Notes: generated by a model from the letters alone, not told the origin. Shown: positions 21,948-31,187, counted from the stretch's first letter. The stretch is DNA of 45,622 nucleotides from Rhodospirillaceae bacterium (GCA_018699735.1 JABIRP010000118.1:1-45622); one strand, 5' to 3'. Numbers and translations: made by a program.

Positions 21948-23804
21948 CTATTCCACGATCTTCTTCAATCCATCGAATATGCTCATGATGCCGCCAGAGC
22001 TTTTAGTGCCGCCCTTTGGCGTCTTGCCGTTCGCCGCATCGACCGCCACGGCGCAAGCATCAACGTCCGCCCCGGAACTCATCAAGGGAATCAAAAGAAA
22101 CAGCGGATTGACCGCGCCGAGCGCCACGGTTCCAATCGCCATGGTTCCAGCCGTGGTCGCAACGGCCAATGGGTCCGGGACAAACACCGGCTCGTCGAAC
22201 GAGCCCTGGATCAAGACGGGTGTCGCAAGCGAAACCAAACTCGCATCCTTCGGTCTCGGGGTGAGACGAAGGTTCAACTTTTCATCAGGCATATCAATCT
22301 TGCCACTCCCGGCGATGCTGACCCGGCTGGTCTCGATATACATCACCTTGGCGTCAAGAACGCCAGCCTTGGCCTCGACCCGCCCGGCCATACAGGTCAA
22401 GACACCTTGGCCGGCATCTTGGCCGACGAACGGCACGAACTGACTGACGAGGTCGGCGGCCAACCACTCCCAAGTCGCATTGGCAATCGAGCCCTCTTTG
22501 GCAACGTAATTGGCGACACCGCTCAGCGAGTTGCGAATCTCCCGACCAGTCGTACCCCGGCCCGTCACATCGAAGGCTGCATCTCCGCGCGCCTCAAGCT
22601 CAGCGGTATTGGTCATGCGCATCAAGAGTTTGCCAAGGTCGCCTTGAATCCAACTTCCTTTGAGCGCGATGTCGCCGGTGTTGCCGCGTGCACCTATGGT
22701 GCCTTTTACAGCCACCGCGCCATCCGCCAATACCGCAGACGAGGGCGTGAGGGTCAGGATGCCATCTTTGACAGATCCCTCGGCCTGCACATCCCGCAGT
22801 TCCATCTTGGGCGTCGACACCTGGGAAATTGTAAGTTTGAACTGGCCGTCGAATTTGCTCAGAAGCTCGAACGGGATCGGTATGTCTAATCCATTGAGGT
22901 CGGGCCCGGCGGGCGACATTTTGGAAAGCTTGGTTGTATCGATACTGCCCAAAGCGAGATCCGCTATGACAAACGGCCGCTCGGCGCCAAAAGTCGCCGT
23001 CGCATCACCCTTGGCAGTGACGCCATCATAGTCTGCGGTCAGGTCGGATAGACGGATCCCCGCGATACCTCCAGCCTTGTCCTTGGAAAGCGACAGATTG
23101 CCTGAAACCTCAACTTTTCGCGCATCGAAAGATCCAGCGAGGTCAAGGCGCCCTCCATCTCCCGATATCAGCCCGCGCAAAGCTGGTATACTGCCATCCA
23201 ATTCGAGGGCCTCACCGTCGATCTCAGCTACAATGTGGCTGACCAAGGGGCCACTGAAATCCTCTGCCGCCAAGTCCAGAACGGAGGCCGTGTATACGTT
23301 CTCACTGCCATTGCGACCGTCTCTCTGGATTATCTGGATGTCCCGAATCGCGACGACCTGAGCCAGAGGCAGCGACGTGGTATCGCCGTCGTTGCTCGTA
23401 TCCCCCGCAAGACCGTCAAAGACCCAGTTGCCACGGCCCGTTCGATCGGTTTCAAGGAAAACCTGGACGTCCTGCAACTCGACCCGATCAATTTCCAAAT
23501 CGCCAAATATCAGCGGCACGAGACGCAACTTCACTTGCAGTCGCCCGACCTTGGCCATCGCCGGGTAGCTCGCCCATTCGGCATTCCCGAGGCTCACGCC
23601 GGCAACCGTTACTGTCGGCGCTAATGCTAGGGTCAGATCGATCTCGCCGCCGATTTCCAACTCGCGGCCCGTTCTTTCACGAACGTGTTCCTGGACCGCA
23701 GATCGCACATTTTCGAGATCAGTGTTGGCGACATACGCGGCGGCACCGCCAAGCAATACGGCGAGAACGACGACGGCGAACAAGAGACCTTTGATCATGC
23801 GCAT
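21948..23804 (-). CDS. AsmA family protein
   Basis: N-terminal TM (MIKGLLFAVVVLAVLLGGAAAYV), IGGEIDLTLALAPTVTVAGVSLGNAEWAS, C-terminal AsmA-like LRLTPRPKDASLVSLATPVLIQGSFDEP; start set at MRMIKG. Confidence 0.88.
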   Translation of the reverse strand: MRMIKGLLFAVVVLAVLLGGAAAYVANTDLENVRSAVQEHVRERTGRELEIGGEIDLTLALAPTVTVAGVSLGNAEWASYPAMAKVGRLQVKLRLVPLIFGDLEIDRVELQDVQVFLETDRTGRGNWVFDGLAGDTSNDGDTTSLPLAQVVAIRDIQIIQRDGRNGSENVYTASVLDLAAEDFSGPLVSHIVAEIDGEALELDGSIPALRGLISGDGGRLDLAGSFDARKVEVSGNLSLSKDKAGGIAGIRLSDLTADYDGVTAKGDATATFGAERPFVIADLALGSIDTTKLSKMSPAGPDLNGLDIPIPFELLSKFDGQFKLTISQVSTPKMELRDVQAEGSVKDGILTLTPSSAVLADGAVAVKGTIGARGNTGDIALKGSWIQGDLGKLLMRMTNTAELEARGDAAFDVTGRGTTGREIRNSLSGVANYVAKEGSIANATWEWLAADLVSQFVPFVGQDAGQGVLTCMAGRVEAKAGVLDAKVMYIETSRVSIAGSGKIDMPDEKLNLRLTPRPKDASLVSLATPVLIQGSFDEPVFVPDPLAVATTAGTMAIGTVALGAVNPLFLLIPLMSSGADVDACAVAVDAANGKTPKGGTKSSGGIMSIFDGLKKIVE

Positions 23805-23817
23805 GAGGTCGACCTTT

Positions 23818-24513
23818 TCACTTGGGCAGAATTTCTGCCAGGGCGTCATCCAACTGCACGAATGAATCTATGATCGCATTTGGCACCGCCGATCGCAAAA
23901 TCTCGACGTCGTGATATCCCCAGGTAACGGCCACGCTCGGCACATCGGCATTTGCCGCCATCTGAAGATCGAAGATCGTGTCGCCGATCATGACCGCATT
24001 GCGGGCTTCGACGCCACATTCATCGAGCGCCTGGCGCAACATGGTCGGGTCCGGCTTACCTGGCGCGTCATCCGCACTTTGCAGCGAGGCAAACCGATGC
24101 CGTATATCATGGGACTCTAACGCCTCCCGGAGTCCCCGCCGTCCCTTCCCAGTCGCGATCGCGAGCACGAAACCCGCCGCGTCCAAGCGATCCAAGACGG
24201 CTTCCACGCCATCGAACAGGGGTGCCACACCCTCACCCGAGGCATGCGCCGACCAATAGGTATCCTTATACGCCGAGACCAGCCGTTCGTTCAGCAACCC
24301 CTTCGCCTGAGGCGCAAGCTGGGTGATGGCGGCGTCGAGGGAAAGGCCAACGATTTGCCGGATCGCGTGATCGGGCGGTACCGCCATTCCCTCGGAAGCG
24401 AATGCGCCGCGCATCGCCCGGACGATGTAGGCGAGGCTGTCAACCAGCGTCCCATCCAGATCAAAAACGACGGCGCGCAAATCGCCGCTCATGTCACCAC
24501 TCATGGGCGCCAC
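23818..24513 (-). CDS. HAD superfamily hydrolase, phosphoglycolate phosphatase-like
   Basis: VVFDLDGTLVDS, ATGKGRRGL, PGKPDPTML, MIGDTIFDLQMA motifs. Confidence 0.92.
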   Translation of the reverse strand: MAPMSGDMSGDLRAVVFDLDGTLVDSLAYIVRAMRGAFASEGMAVPPDHAIRQIVGLSLDAAITQLAPQAKGLLNERLVSAYKDTYWSAHASGEGVAPLFDGVEAVLDRLDAAGFVLAIATGKGRRGLREALESHDIRHRFASLQSADDAPGKPDPTMLRQALDECGVEARNAVMIGDTIFDLQMAANADVPSVAVTWGYHDVEILRSAVPNAIIDSFVQLDDALAEILPK

Positions 24514-25524
24514 CCCATGTCACGTGCGACCGGGTCTCCCGAAGGGGCATCGAAGCCAAGGAACGACCAAGCCTGCTGCATATGCTCCGGCAGAGGTGCC
24601 GAGACGGTCAACACCGTGCCGTTCGGACGGGTCAGCGAGATTTCACGGGCATGCAGATGCATCCGCTCTTCAAGCCCCGACACATCAAGGAAGGCGGCTC
24701 CGCCACCATACTTACCGTCGCCCAATATAGGCGTTCCGATCTCGGTCATATGGACGCGCAGTTGATGGGTGCGCCCAGTGACCGGTCTGAGCGCAACCCA
24801 GGCGGCTTTGGTGCCCAGACGTTCGATAACGGCATACTCGGTCACCGCGCGCTTGCCCTCGCGGCGATCAACCACAACCTTTTCGCCCGCACTGCCGGCG
24901 GATCGTTTGGCCAGCGGCAACTCGATCGTGCCTCTATCTGGCTGCGGGTCGCCAACGACGACCGCCCAGTAGACCTTCGTAGTTTCTTTGGCCCGGAAGG
25001 CAGCCGTGAGCCAACGAGCAGCGGCGACGGTGCGCGCCAGCACCAAGACGCCGGAGGTATGGCGATCCAGGCGATGCACCAGGCGGGGCCGATCCGGCGC
25101 ACCAAACCTCAACTCATCGAGTGCGCCATCGAGGTGGCTCTGGGTCTTGCTTCCGCCTTGGACCGCCAACCCGGCCGGCTTGTTCAGGATCAAGACCTCG
25201 TCGTCCTTGTACAGGATCGCGGCTGTTAGAGTTTCGACCAGTTCGGGATCCGGCGGCAGGGGTGCCGTCTTTTCGCGTCCTCTCTCACCCGGTCGGATGT
25301 TGGCCTCAGAAGCGGCGGGCGGTATCGGTGGCACCCGCACCGCCTGACCTTCTTCCAAGCGTTGCGCCGCCTTGGCACGCTTGCCATCGACCCGGATGTG
25401 GCCCTTGCGCAGCATTTTCTCCAACCGGCCATGGCCAAGGGTCGGGAAATGCTGCTTGAACCAACGATCGAGACGCTGGTCCGCATCGCCGCTGGCGACC
25501 GTAAGGATTTGAACACCGCTCATG
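24501..25524 (-). CDS. rluC: RluC/RluD-type large subunit pseudouridine synthase
   Basis: S4 domain then LVHRLDRHTSGVLVLART, GRTHQLRVHMTEIGTPILGDGKYG; start approximated at MSGVQILTVASGDADQRLDRW. Confidence 0.88.
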
Positions 25525-25900
25525 ACACCATCCACCGCACCAAGGCCATTGCGCCGAACAGGGCACCGATTGCAAGCACGACCGACCCGGCAACATAAAG
25601 TGCTGTTCCAGCCAAATTGCCACGCTCCCAAAGATAGGCGACATCGAGCGAGAAGGTCGAGAACGTGGTGAAGGCACCAAGCACACCGGTGACGATCATC
25701 GCACGAACCTCCTGGCTCAATTCGATCTTGAGCGCCAGCAATTCAATCAGCACACCCATAGCGAACGAACCGACCACGTTCACAAATAACGTGCCGTAGG
25801 GAAACCCGCTGCCGAACAGATGCAGGAACATGGCGGTGACCTTGTATCGCGCCACCGCACCCACCGCACCGCCAAGGGCTACCGCCAGGATCATTTTCAT
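25520..25900 (-). CDS. crcB: Fluoride efflux channel CrcB/Fluc
   Basis: GGAVGAVARYKV, YGTLFVNVVGSFAMG, GVLGAFTTFSTFSLD motifs. Confidence 0.95.
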   Translation of the reverse strand: MKMILAVALGGAVGAVARYKVTAMFLHLFGSGFPYGTLFVNVVGSFAMGVLIELLALKIELSQEVRAMIVTGVLGAFTTFSTFSLDVAYLWERGNLAGTALYVAGSVVLAIGALFGAMALVRWMVS

Positions 25901-25913
25901 GCCGGTAGCTAGC

Positions 25914-26801
25914 CTAGAAAACGCCGAATATCCAGCCTTCCGAATGCGCCACGCGTCTGGTCAGCCCGGCCGGAGCCCACAATTCTGGGCGCACCGCGTC
26001 AGACCTCAGGCAGGCAGCCAACACCAGGGCATCGGCCTCATCCTCGGTTTTTGGTGGTATTACAGGAGGCGCACCGAAGTACGAAAGCGTCTCAGAGAAG
26101 GTTTCCGGCTCCTGCCACCGTCTCGGATCCTGGCCGGCGCGCTTGAAGACCAGACGTGGAAAGGACTCGACCACAACCGATTGTCCTGGCTCGGGTCTAT
26201 CATGCGGCCAAATCGGCAAGGACCGGCGCAAGCAGCGCAAGAACCGCATGCCGGCGATCGCACCAATCCCGACCGCGCCAGGCCCGACGCCGTTGAAGGC
26301 CGAGCTGGGTGCTGTCCAGCGACGGCAAACCTCTTCGGTCACTCGCCGCCGGCTCTCGAACAGATCGCCACGATGACCCGGGGCGTTCAGGTATCGGTAG
26401 AACGGCTGATCGCGACGGCGGTAGAACGGCCCGGCATAGAACTCTTCGGCGTCATGCGAGACTCGATCCACAAGCTGCCAAAGAGCGGGTGCCGAGCGGG
26501 GCTGCCTCTCGACGCCCGGGAAGTAGGTTCCGCGATCCAGGAACGGATAGGTGAAGGCGAAATCAAAACCGATTAAGGCCTGATGGCGGGCTGTCAGGTC
26601 AACCAGAAAATCGAGCAAAGTATTGCGAGACCAAAGCCCGTTAAAGGGTCCATCCACCAACTCCGGCGGGCCATGGTCAGGCCGGCAGATCGCGACCCGC
26701 AGCCCCGGTAACCTGGGCCCAACGGCACCGGACCAGTCAATCCCGACGAACAGGGTGAAGGGGCCGGGTGTCACCGTCCGCTTCCCATTTGCCTTATCCA
26801 A
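25914..26801 (-). CDS. DUF429-like, predicted RNase H-fold protein
   Basis: VGIDWSGAVG, ALIGFDFAFTYPF, VVESFPRLVFK, TEDEADALVLAACL, SEGWIFGVF; acidic pattern resembles RNase H-like folds. Confidence 0.65.
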   Translation of the reverse strand: MDKANGKRTVTPGPFTLFVGIDWSGAVGPRLPGLRVAICRPDHGPPELVDGPFNGLWSRNTLLDFLVDLTARHQALIGFDFAFTYPFLDRGTYFPGVERQPRSAPALWQLVDRVSHDAEEFYAGPFYRRRDQPFYRYLNAPGHRGDLFESRRRVTEEVCRRWTAPSSAFNGVGPGAVGIGAIAGMRFLRCLRRSLPIWPHDRPEPGQSVVVESFPRLVFKRAGQDPRRWQEPETFSETLSYFGAPPVIPPKTEDEADALVLAACLRSDAVRPELWAPAGLTRRVAHSEGWIFGVF

Positions 26802-26818
26802 ACCGTTCCCCCGCCGTT

Positions 26819-26920
26819 CGTCATCCTGAGGTGCGCGACCACCGGGAGGGCCTCGAAGGACGCACGTCGGCGAGCTTGTGCGTCCTTCGAGGCTCGCTCT
26901 GCTCGCACCTCAGGATGACG
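26819..26920. repeat. Long imperfect inverted repeat (REP-like intergenic hairpin)
   Basis: Left arm cgtcatcctgaggtgcg...cctcgaaggacgcac and right arm gtgcgtccttcgaggctcgctctgctcgcacctcaggatgacg are reverse complements at both ends; between rarA stop and the DUF429-like gene start. Confidence 0.88.
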
Positions 26921-26938
26921 AAAAACGGTAGACTGACC

Positions 26939-28237
26939 CTATCCATCTTCACCCCGTTGACCACGCAGCTTGTCCCAATAGGCGACGCGTTTGGAAATCT
27001 CGCGCTCGAAGCCGCGCTCGGCGGGGCGATAGAAGCGCTGACGGTCCATGCCTTCGGGAAAATAGTTCTGGCCGGAGAATCCATCCTTGGCGTCGTGGTC
27101 GTAGGCGTATTCGGCGCCGTAACCAAGCTCACCCATCAGTTTGGTCGGCGCGTTCAGAATGTGCATCGGCGGCATCAACGATCCGGTTTCCTGTGCCGCG
27201 CGCTTGGCCGCCTTCTCGGCCTTGTAGATGGCATTCGATTTCGGTGCCGTAGCCAGATAAAGCACACATTCGACAATCGCCAGATCGCCTTCGGGCGAGC
27301 CGAGCCGGTCATACGCATCCCAGCTTGCAAGGGCCAAGGGCAGAGCCTGGGGGTCAGCCAGACCGATATCTTCCGACGCAAATCGGGTCAACCGGCGCAG
27401 GATGTAAGCCGTATCCTCACCGCCAATCAACATGCGCGCTAACCAATACAGCGCCGCATCCGCGTCTGATCCACGCAAGGATTTGTGTAGCGCGCTGATC
27501 AGATTGTAGTGTTCGTCGCGGCTCTTATCGTACATTGGCGCCCGGCGTTGTACGGTTTTCGCCACCGCGTCCGCGTCCATCGGGGTATCTGGCGCGAACA
27601 GAAACAGCTCTTCGACCAAATTTAGCAAATACCGCCCATCCCCATCCGCCATCGCCTTAATCGCCGCACGACCACTGTCATCGACCGGCAGGGGACGCCC
27701 CTCTTCGGTTTCAGAGCGCACCAAGAGTTCATCCAGCGCCACGTCGTCTATCCGACGCAGGACATAAACCTGCGCCCGGCTCAACAAGGCCGCATTCAAC
27801 TCGAAGGATGGGTTTTCGGTGGTGGCACCCACCAGGATCACGGTGCCGTCTTCGACATACGGCAAAAAGCTATCCTGTTGCGCCCGATTGAACCGGTGGA
27901 CTTCGTCGATGAACAACAATGTGCCCCGGCCGAGGGTGCGGCGCTCGCGCGCCCGCTCAAACACCTTGCGCAGGTCCGCAACGCCCGAGAAGACCGCTGA
28001 GAGCGGCTCAAACTCCAGGTCTGTGTGTTCGGCCAGTAATCTGGCGATCGTCGTCTTGCCACAACCCGGCGGGCCCCAAAGGATCATCGAAACCAAACGG
28101 TGTTGGCCAACCATGCGGCCGATCGGCCCGTCGGCGCCAAGCAGATGATCCTGGCCGACAACTTCGGTTAGCGCTTTTGGCCGCAAACGATCGGCGAGCG
28201 GTCTCGGGGCTTGGCTTTCGAACAGTGACGACATCAC
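26939..28237 (-). CDS. rarA: Replication-associated recombination protein A (RarA/MgsA AAA+ ATPase)
   Basis: PLADRLRPKALTEVVGQDHLLG, WGPPGCGKTT, LFIDEVHRFNRAQQDSFLPYVEDGTVILVGATTENPSFELN. Confidence 0.96.
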   Translation of the reverse strand: MMSSLFESQAPRPLADRLRPKALTEVVGQDHLLGADGPIGRMVGQHRLVSMILWGPPGCGKTTIARLLAEHTDLEFEPLSAVFSGVADLRKVFERARERRTLGRGTLLFIDEVHRFNRAQQDSFLPYVEDGTVILVGATTENPSFELNAALLSRAQVYVLRRIDDVALDELLVRSETEEGRPLPVDDSGRAAIKAMADGDGRYLLNLVEELFLFAPDTPMDADAVAKTVQRRAPMYDKSRDEHYNLISALHKSLRGSDADAALYWLARMLIGGEDTAYILRRLTRFASEDIGLADPQALPLALASWDAYDRLGSPEGDLAIVECVLYLATAPKSNAIYKAEKAAKRAAQETGSLMPPMHILNAPTKLMGELGYGAEYAYDHDAKDGFSGQNYFPEGMDRQRFYRPAERGFEREISKRVAYWDKLRGQRGEDG

Positions 28238-28238
28238 T

Positions 28239-29723
28239 CTAATTCTGGAACACGGATTTCAACACCCGGTCCCCGCGCTTGATCGAGACCTGCCACGATG
28301 TCGCCGGCTTGGCCATGATCCGCTTTAATGTCTCAACGCCATCGATTTGGGTCTGATTAATGGCAAGAAAGACGTCCCCTCTGCGAAACCCAACCGTAGC
28401 CGCGGCGCCGCGCGAATGCACGCCCAACACCACAACCCCCATCGACATATCGTCGAAGCCCTGCTCGATCGCAAACGCAGGCGACAGGTTTGCAACTCGG
28501 GCTCCTTCCAAGGGGTGTTGTCCGGTCAGATCTGCGACCGAGGGCTGGGGAACGCTTGGCGGTGCTTGCATGTCGCTCTTGAGCTGCATCTGCTTGCCGC
28601 GACGCAGAACGGACATCGTGGCCGGCTGGCCAATGGGCCAGGTTCCAATGCGGTAGTGCAGCGCCTGGGCATCCACGACCTCACGCTCATCGAACGCGGT
28701 GATGAGATCACCAACGCGCAACCCGGCCCGGTCGGCGGGGCCGCCTGGATAGACCTCGTTTACCACCACGCCAATCGGGCGATCTAGGCCAAACTGTTCC
28801 GCCAGATCGGAGGTCACGGATTGCCCGCTGGCCCCGAGCCAGGGGCGCACGACCTTGCCGCCGCGTGCCGAGTCGACAACCGTGCGGACCATATTGGACG
28901 GAATTGCGAAACCGATCCCGACCGACCCGCCGCCAGCCCCTTTGCCGGAATAGATGGCGGTATTGATCCCAATCAGACGACCATCCATCGAAATCAACGC
29001 GCCGCCGGAATTGCCTGGATTGATGGCCGCATCGGTTTGGATAAAGAAACTGTAGTCGGTGATGCCGCCCGCCGTTCGCGCCAAGGCCGAGACGATGCCG
29101 CTGGTCACAGTTTGGCCAACGCCGAAAGGGTTACCGATCGCAAGAACAAGATCCCCAACCTCAAGCTCATCGCTGTTTCGCATCTCGATAAACGGCAGAT
29201 CGGTCTTGCCTGGGTCAATCTGAAGAACCGCTAAATCGGTCCGGTCGTCGGCGACCAGGACCTTGGCGTCAAACTCGCGGCGATCCGCCAAAACGACTTT
29301 GATGGTCTGGGCATCCTTGATCACATGCTCGTTCGTGACGATCAGTCCGGCCGGGTCCAGGATGACACCGGAGCCAAGTGACTGGTGCTGACGCTTGCGC
29401 GGCGTGCCTGGCACGAGATCACCAAAAAACCGGCGAAAGAATGGGTCGTCAAACAAGGGGGACGTAGCGCGGCGCTCGGTCACAACGGATTTTGCATAAA
29501 TATTCACAACCGCCGGGCTCGCCTGACGAGCAAGGGGCGCGAACGAGAGCGTGATCTGCTCGCGAGAAACCGGGACTTCGCGCGTTCCAGCAAGCGCGGA
29601 GCCTAACGTCAAAGCACCGAGCGTCAAAGCACCGAGCGTCAAAGCGCCGAACGCCATCAAAATCATCGCGATCCGCCCGGACACCCGACCAATCGATTTT
29701 GCTGAAAGCTGGCTCGTCATCAC
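28239..29723 (-). CDS. Do/HtrA family periplasmic serine protease with PDZ domains
   Basis: LGSGVILDPAGLIVTNEHVI, DLAVLQID, TDAAINPGNSGGALI, two PDZ-like regions, N-terminal signal peptide. Confidence 0.94.
   Translation of the reverse strand: MMTSQLSAKSIGRVSGRIAMILMAFGALTLGALTLGALTLGSALAGTREVPVSREQITLSFAPLARQASPAVVNIYAKSVVTERRATSPLFDDPFFRRFFGDLVPGTPRKRQHQSLGSGVILDPAGLIVTNEHVIKDAQTIKVVLADRREFDAKVLVADDRTDLAVLQIDPGKTDLPFIEMRNSDELEVGDLVLAIGNPFGVGQTVTSGIVSALARTAGGITDYSFFIQTDAAINPGNSGGALISMDGRLIGINTAIYSGKGAGGGSVGIGFAIPSNMVRTVVDSARGGKVVRPWLGASGQSVTSDLAEQFGLDRPIGVVVNEVYPGGPADRAGLRVGDLITAFDEREVVDAQALHYRIGTWPIGQPATMSVLRRGKQMQLKSDMQAPPSVPQPSVADLTGQHPLEGARVANLSPAFAIEQGFDDMSMGVVVLGVHSRGAAATVGFRRGDVFLAINQTQIDGVETLKRIMAKPATSWQVSIKRGDRVLKSVFQN
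29604..29648 (-). repeat. Three tandem 15-bp in-frame repeats in HtrA signal peptide (GALTL)x3
   Basis: taacgtcaaagcacc / gagcgtcaaagcacc / gagcgtcaaagcgcc read directly; protein FGALTLGALTLGALTLGSALA. Confidence 0.95.
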
Positions 29724-29799
29724 AAATCCCGTTCATGGACTGTTGTCGCGGCCCGGTCTCCCGGGTTAGGCTTCTATATCGGCTAGTTGCGGTCTTGGG

Positions 29800-29850
29800 G
29801 CAATAGTCACCTGGAAGCAATAGCGACCTGGGTACAATAGCCGAGTTAGG
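29800..29850. repeat. 17-bp-period degenerate direct repeat, about 3 units, in a divergent promoter region
   Basis: gcaatagtcacctggaa / gcaatagcgacctgggt / acaatagccgagttagg. Confidence 0.7.
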
Positions 29851-29891
29851 GGAAAGTCCATCGACCCGATGGCAGGCCAAGGAGGTTCCCG

Positions 29892-31085
29892 GTGGTCGAA
29901 AGGCACGGGGACGACGCACTGGCGATAAAAGCCGCAGGAAAAGCGGTCGCCGAAATAAGGTTCCACGGACGCGATCAGGGCAATCTCGCGAAGGCGAAAG
30001 AGTCGTTCGATCAGTTATGCGCCATCGCTGGGACCCGCCCCGACAATTCTGACATTCGCAAACGTCTTCTGAACGGCACGATGCAGCTGACCGCATGCTA
30101 TGCCAAATGCGGAAATTTGGCCGACATGGGCTCCCTCGGGGACACGCTTCGACGGTTTACCAAGGCGTGCCCAAGCGATCCGACGCTTTATGCCGGTCTG
30201 GCTGAAATCGCTGCGGCCATGATGATCCAAGCGGCCCTGGACGGAGATCAGGACGGCACGAGAAGTGCCTACAGCGAAATAACCGCGATCACCAAAGCCT
30301 ATGGCGATCAACCACATATTCTGGCGACATATGCGCGAGCGACCGCAAACATGGTCGCCTATGCTGCCGAAAGCGGGCATGTCGCAGAGGCGCATCGCCT
30401 GGTGCGGCGTTTGGCACAGTTGAGCAAACGTCGGATTGCCTCGGCCCGCGTGCGCCACCATCGCGCTGAGGGGCTCTTCAATCTGATCGCCCATGAAGCC
30501 GCCCACGGCGAAGTGCCTGCCAGCCTGGAACTGTATCAAGAAATGACGGAGTTCGCCGAGTTGCACCCTCGCGACCGGGACCTTTCGACAACTCTCGCCG
30601 ATGCGGCATTTGCCGTAATCACGGTCCTCGGCAACCGGCGCATGCCCGCAATCGCCGAGGAAGTGTACGAAGACATCCGGACCCGCGTTATGCCGCATGC
30701 GGCAACCATAGAAGCCAAGAGAAGTCTGGCCTGCGCCGCATTCAACCTGATCACCGACTTCTGTCGGGTTGAAGAGGTTTCACGCGCCCGGGAGCTGTAT
30801 GAAGATATTCTCGGTCTCTCGGTCGATACCGATGACGATGCGATCGCTCTGACATTGGCCAAAGCGGGCGTCAATATCATCCTCGCGTGCGAATGGGCCG
30901 GACGTTCTGAAATGGCCGACTGTGTACATGAAGACTTGCTCGCACTGGTCTCCGCCCGCCCCGAGCTCCGGGACATCCAGGACACCATAGAGCGGCTCTC
31001 TGAAGTGTTCGATGAGCTGGAGCCCGATGAAGTGGATACTGTCGAAATTGAGCGACCTGGCGACAGTGGGGGCCACCCGATCTGA
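29892..31085 (+). CDS. Hypothetical protein, predicted all-helical TPR-like repeat protein
   Basis: GTG start with aaggagg ribosome-binding site about 7 nt upstream; Ala-rich helical repeats (AKESFDQLCAIAGTRPDNSDIRKRLLNGTMQL..., ARELYEDILGLSVDTDDD...); acidic C-terminus; no recognised family. Confidence 0.75.
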   Translation: MVERHGDDALAIKAAGKAVAEIRFHGRDQGNLAKAKESFDQLCAIAGTRPDNSDIRKRLLNGTMQLTACYAKCGNLADMGSLGDTLRRFTKACPSDPTLYAGLAEIAAAMMIQAALDGDQDGTRSAYSEITAITKAYGDQPHILATYARATANMVAYAAESGHVAEAHRLVRRLAQLSKRRIASARVRHHRAEGLFNLIAHEAAHGEVPASLELYQEMTEFAELHPRDRDLSTTLADAAFAVITVLGNRRMPAIAEEVYEDIRTRVMPHAATIEAKRSLACAAFNLITDFCRVEEVSRARELYEDILGLSVDTDDDAIALTLAKAGVNIILACEWAGRSEMADCVHEDLLALVSARPELRDIQDTIERLSEVFDELEPDEVDTVEIERPGDSGGHPI

Positions 31086-31101
31086 GGCGTGTCGCCGACC
31101 T

Positions 31102-31143
31102 GGATCCTTCGAGGCTCGCTCCGCTCGACACTTCAGGATGACA
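31102..31143. repeat. Half-copy of the 26819-26920 REP-like element
   Basis: ccttcgaggctcgctccgctcgacacttcaggatgaca versus ccttcgaggctcgctctgctcgcacctcaggatgacg in the right arm at 26883-26920. Confidence 0.85.
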
Positions 31144-31187
31144 TAAGCAGGGCACTGACATCGTAAAAGATTAGGGGCAAACGATTA

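Noticed and set aside
21945-22889. 314-aa plus-strand ORF opposite the AsmA gene
   Set aside because: Lies entirely within the AsmA coding region on the other strand, composition typical of antisense frames.
25901-25913. Fluoride riboswitch upstream of crcB
   Set aside because: Only 13 nt separate crcB from the upstream gene stop, too short for the riboswitch.
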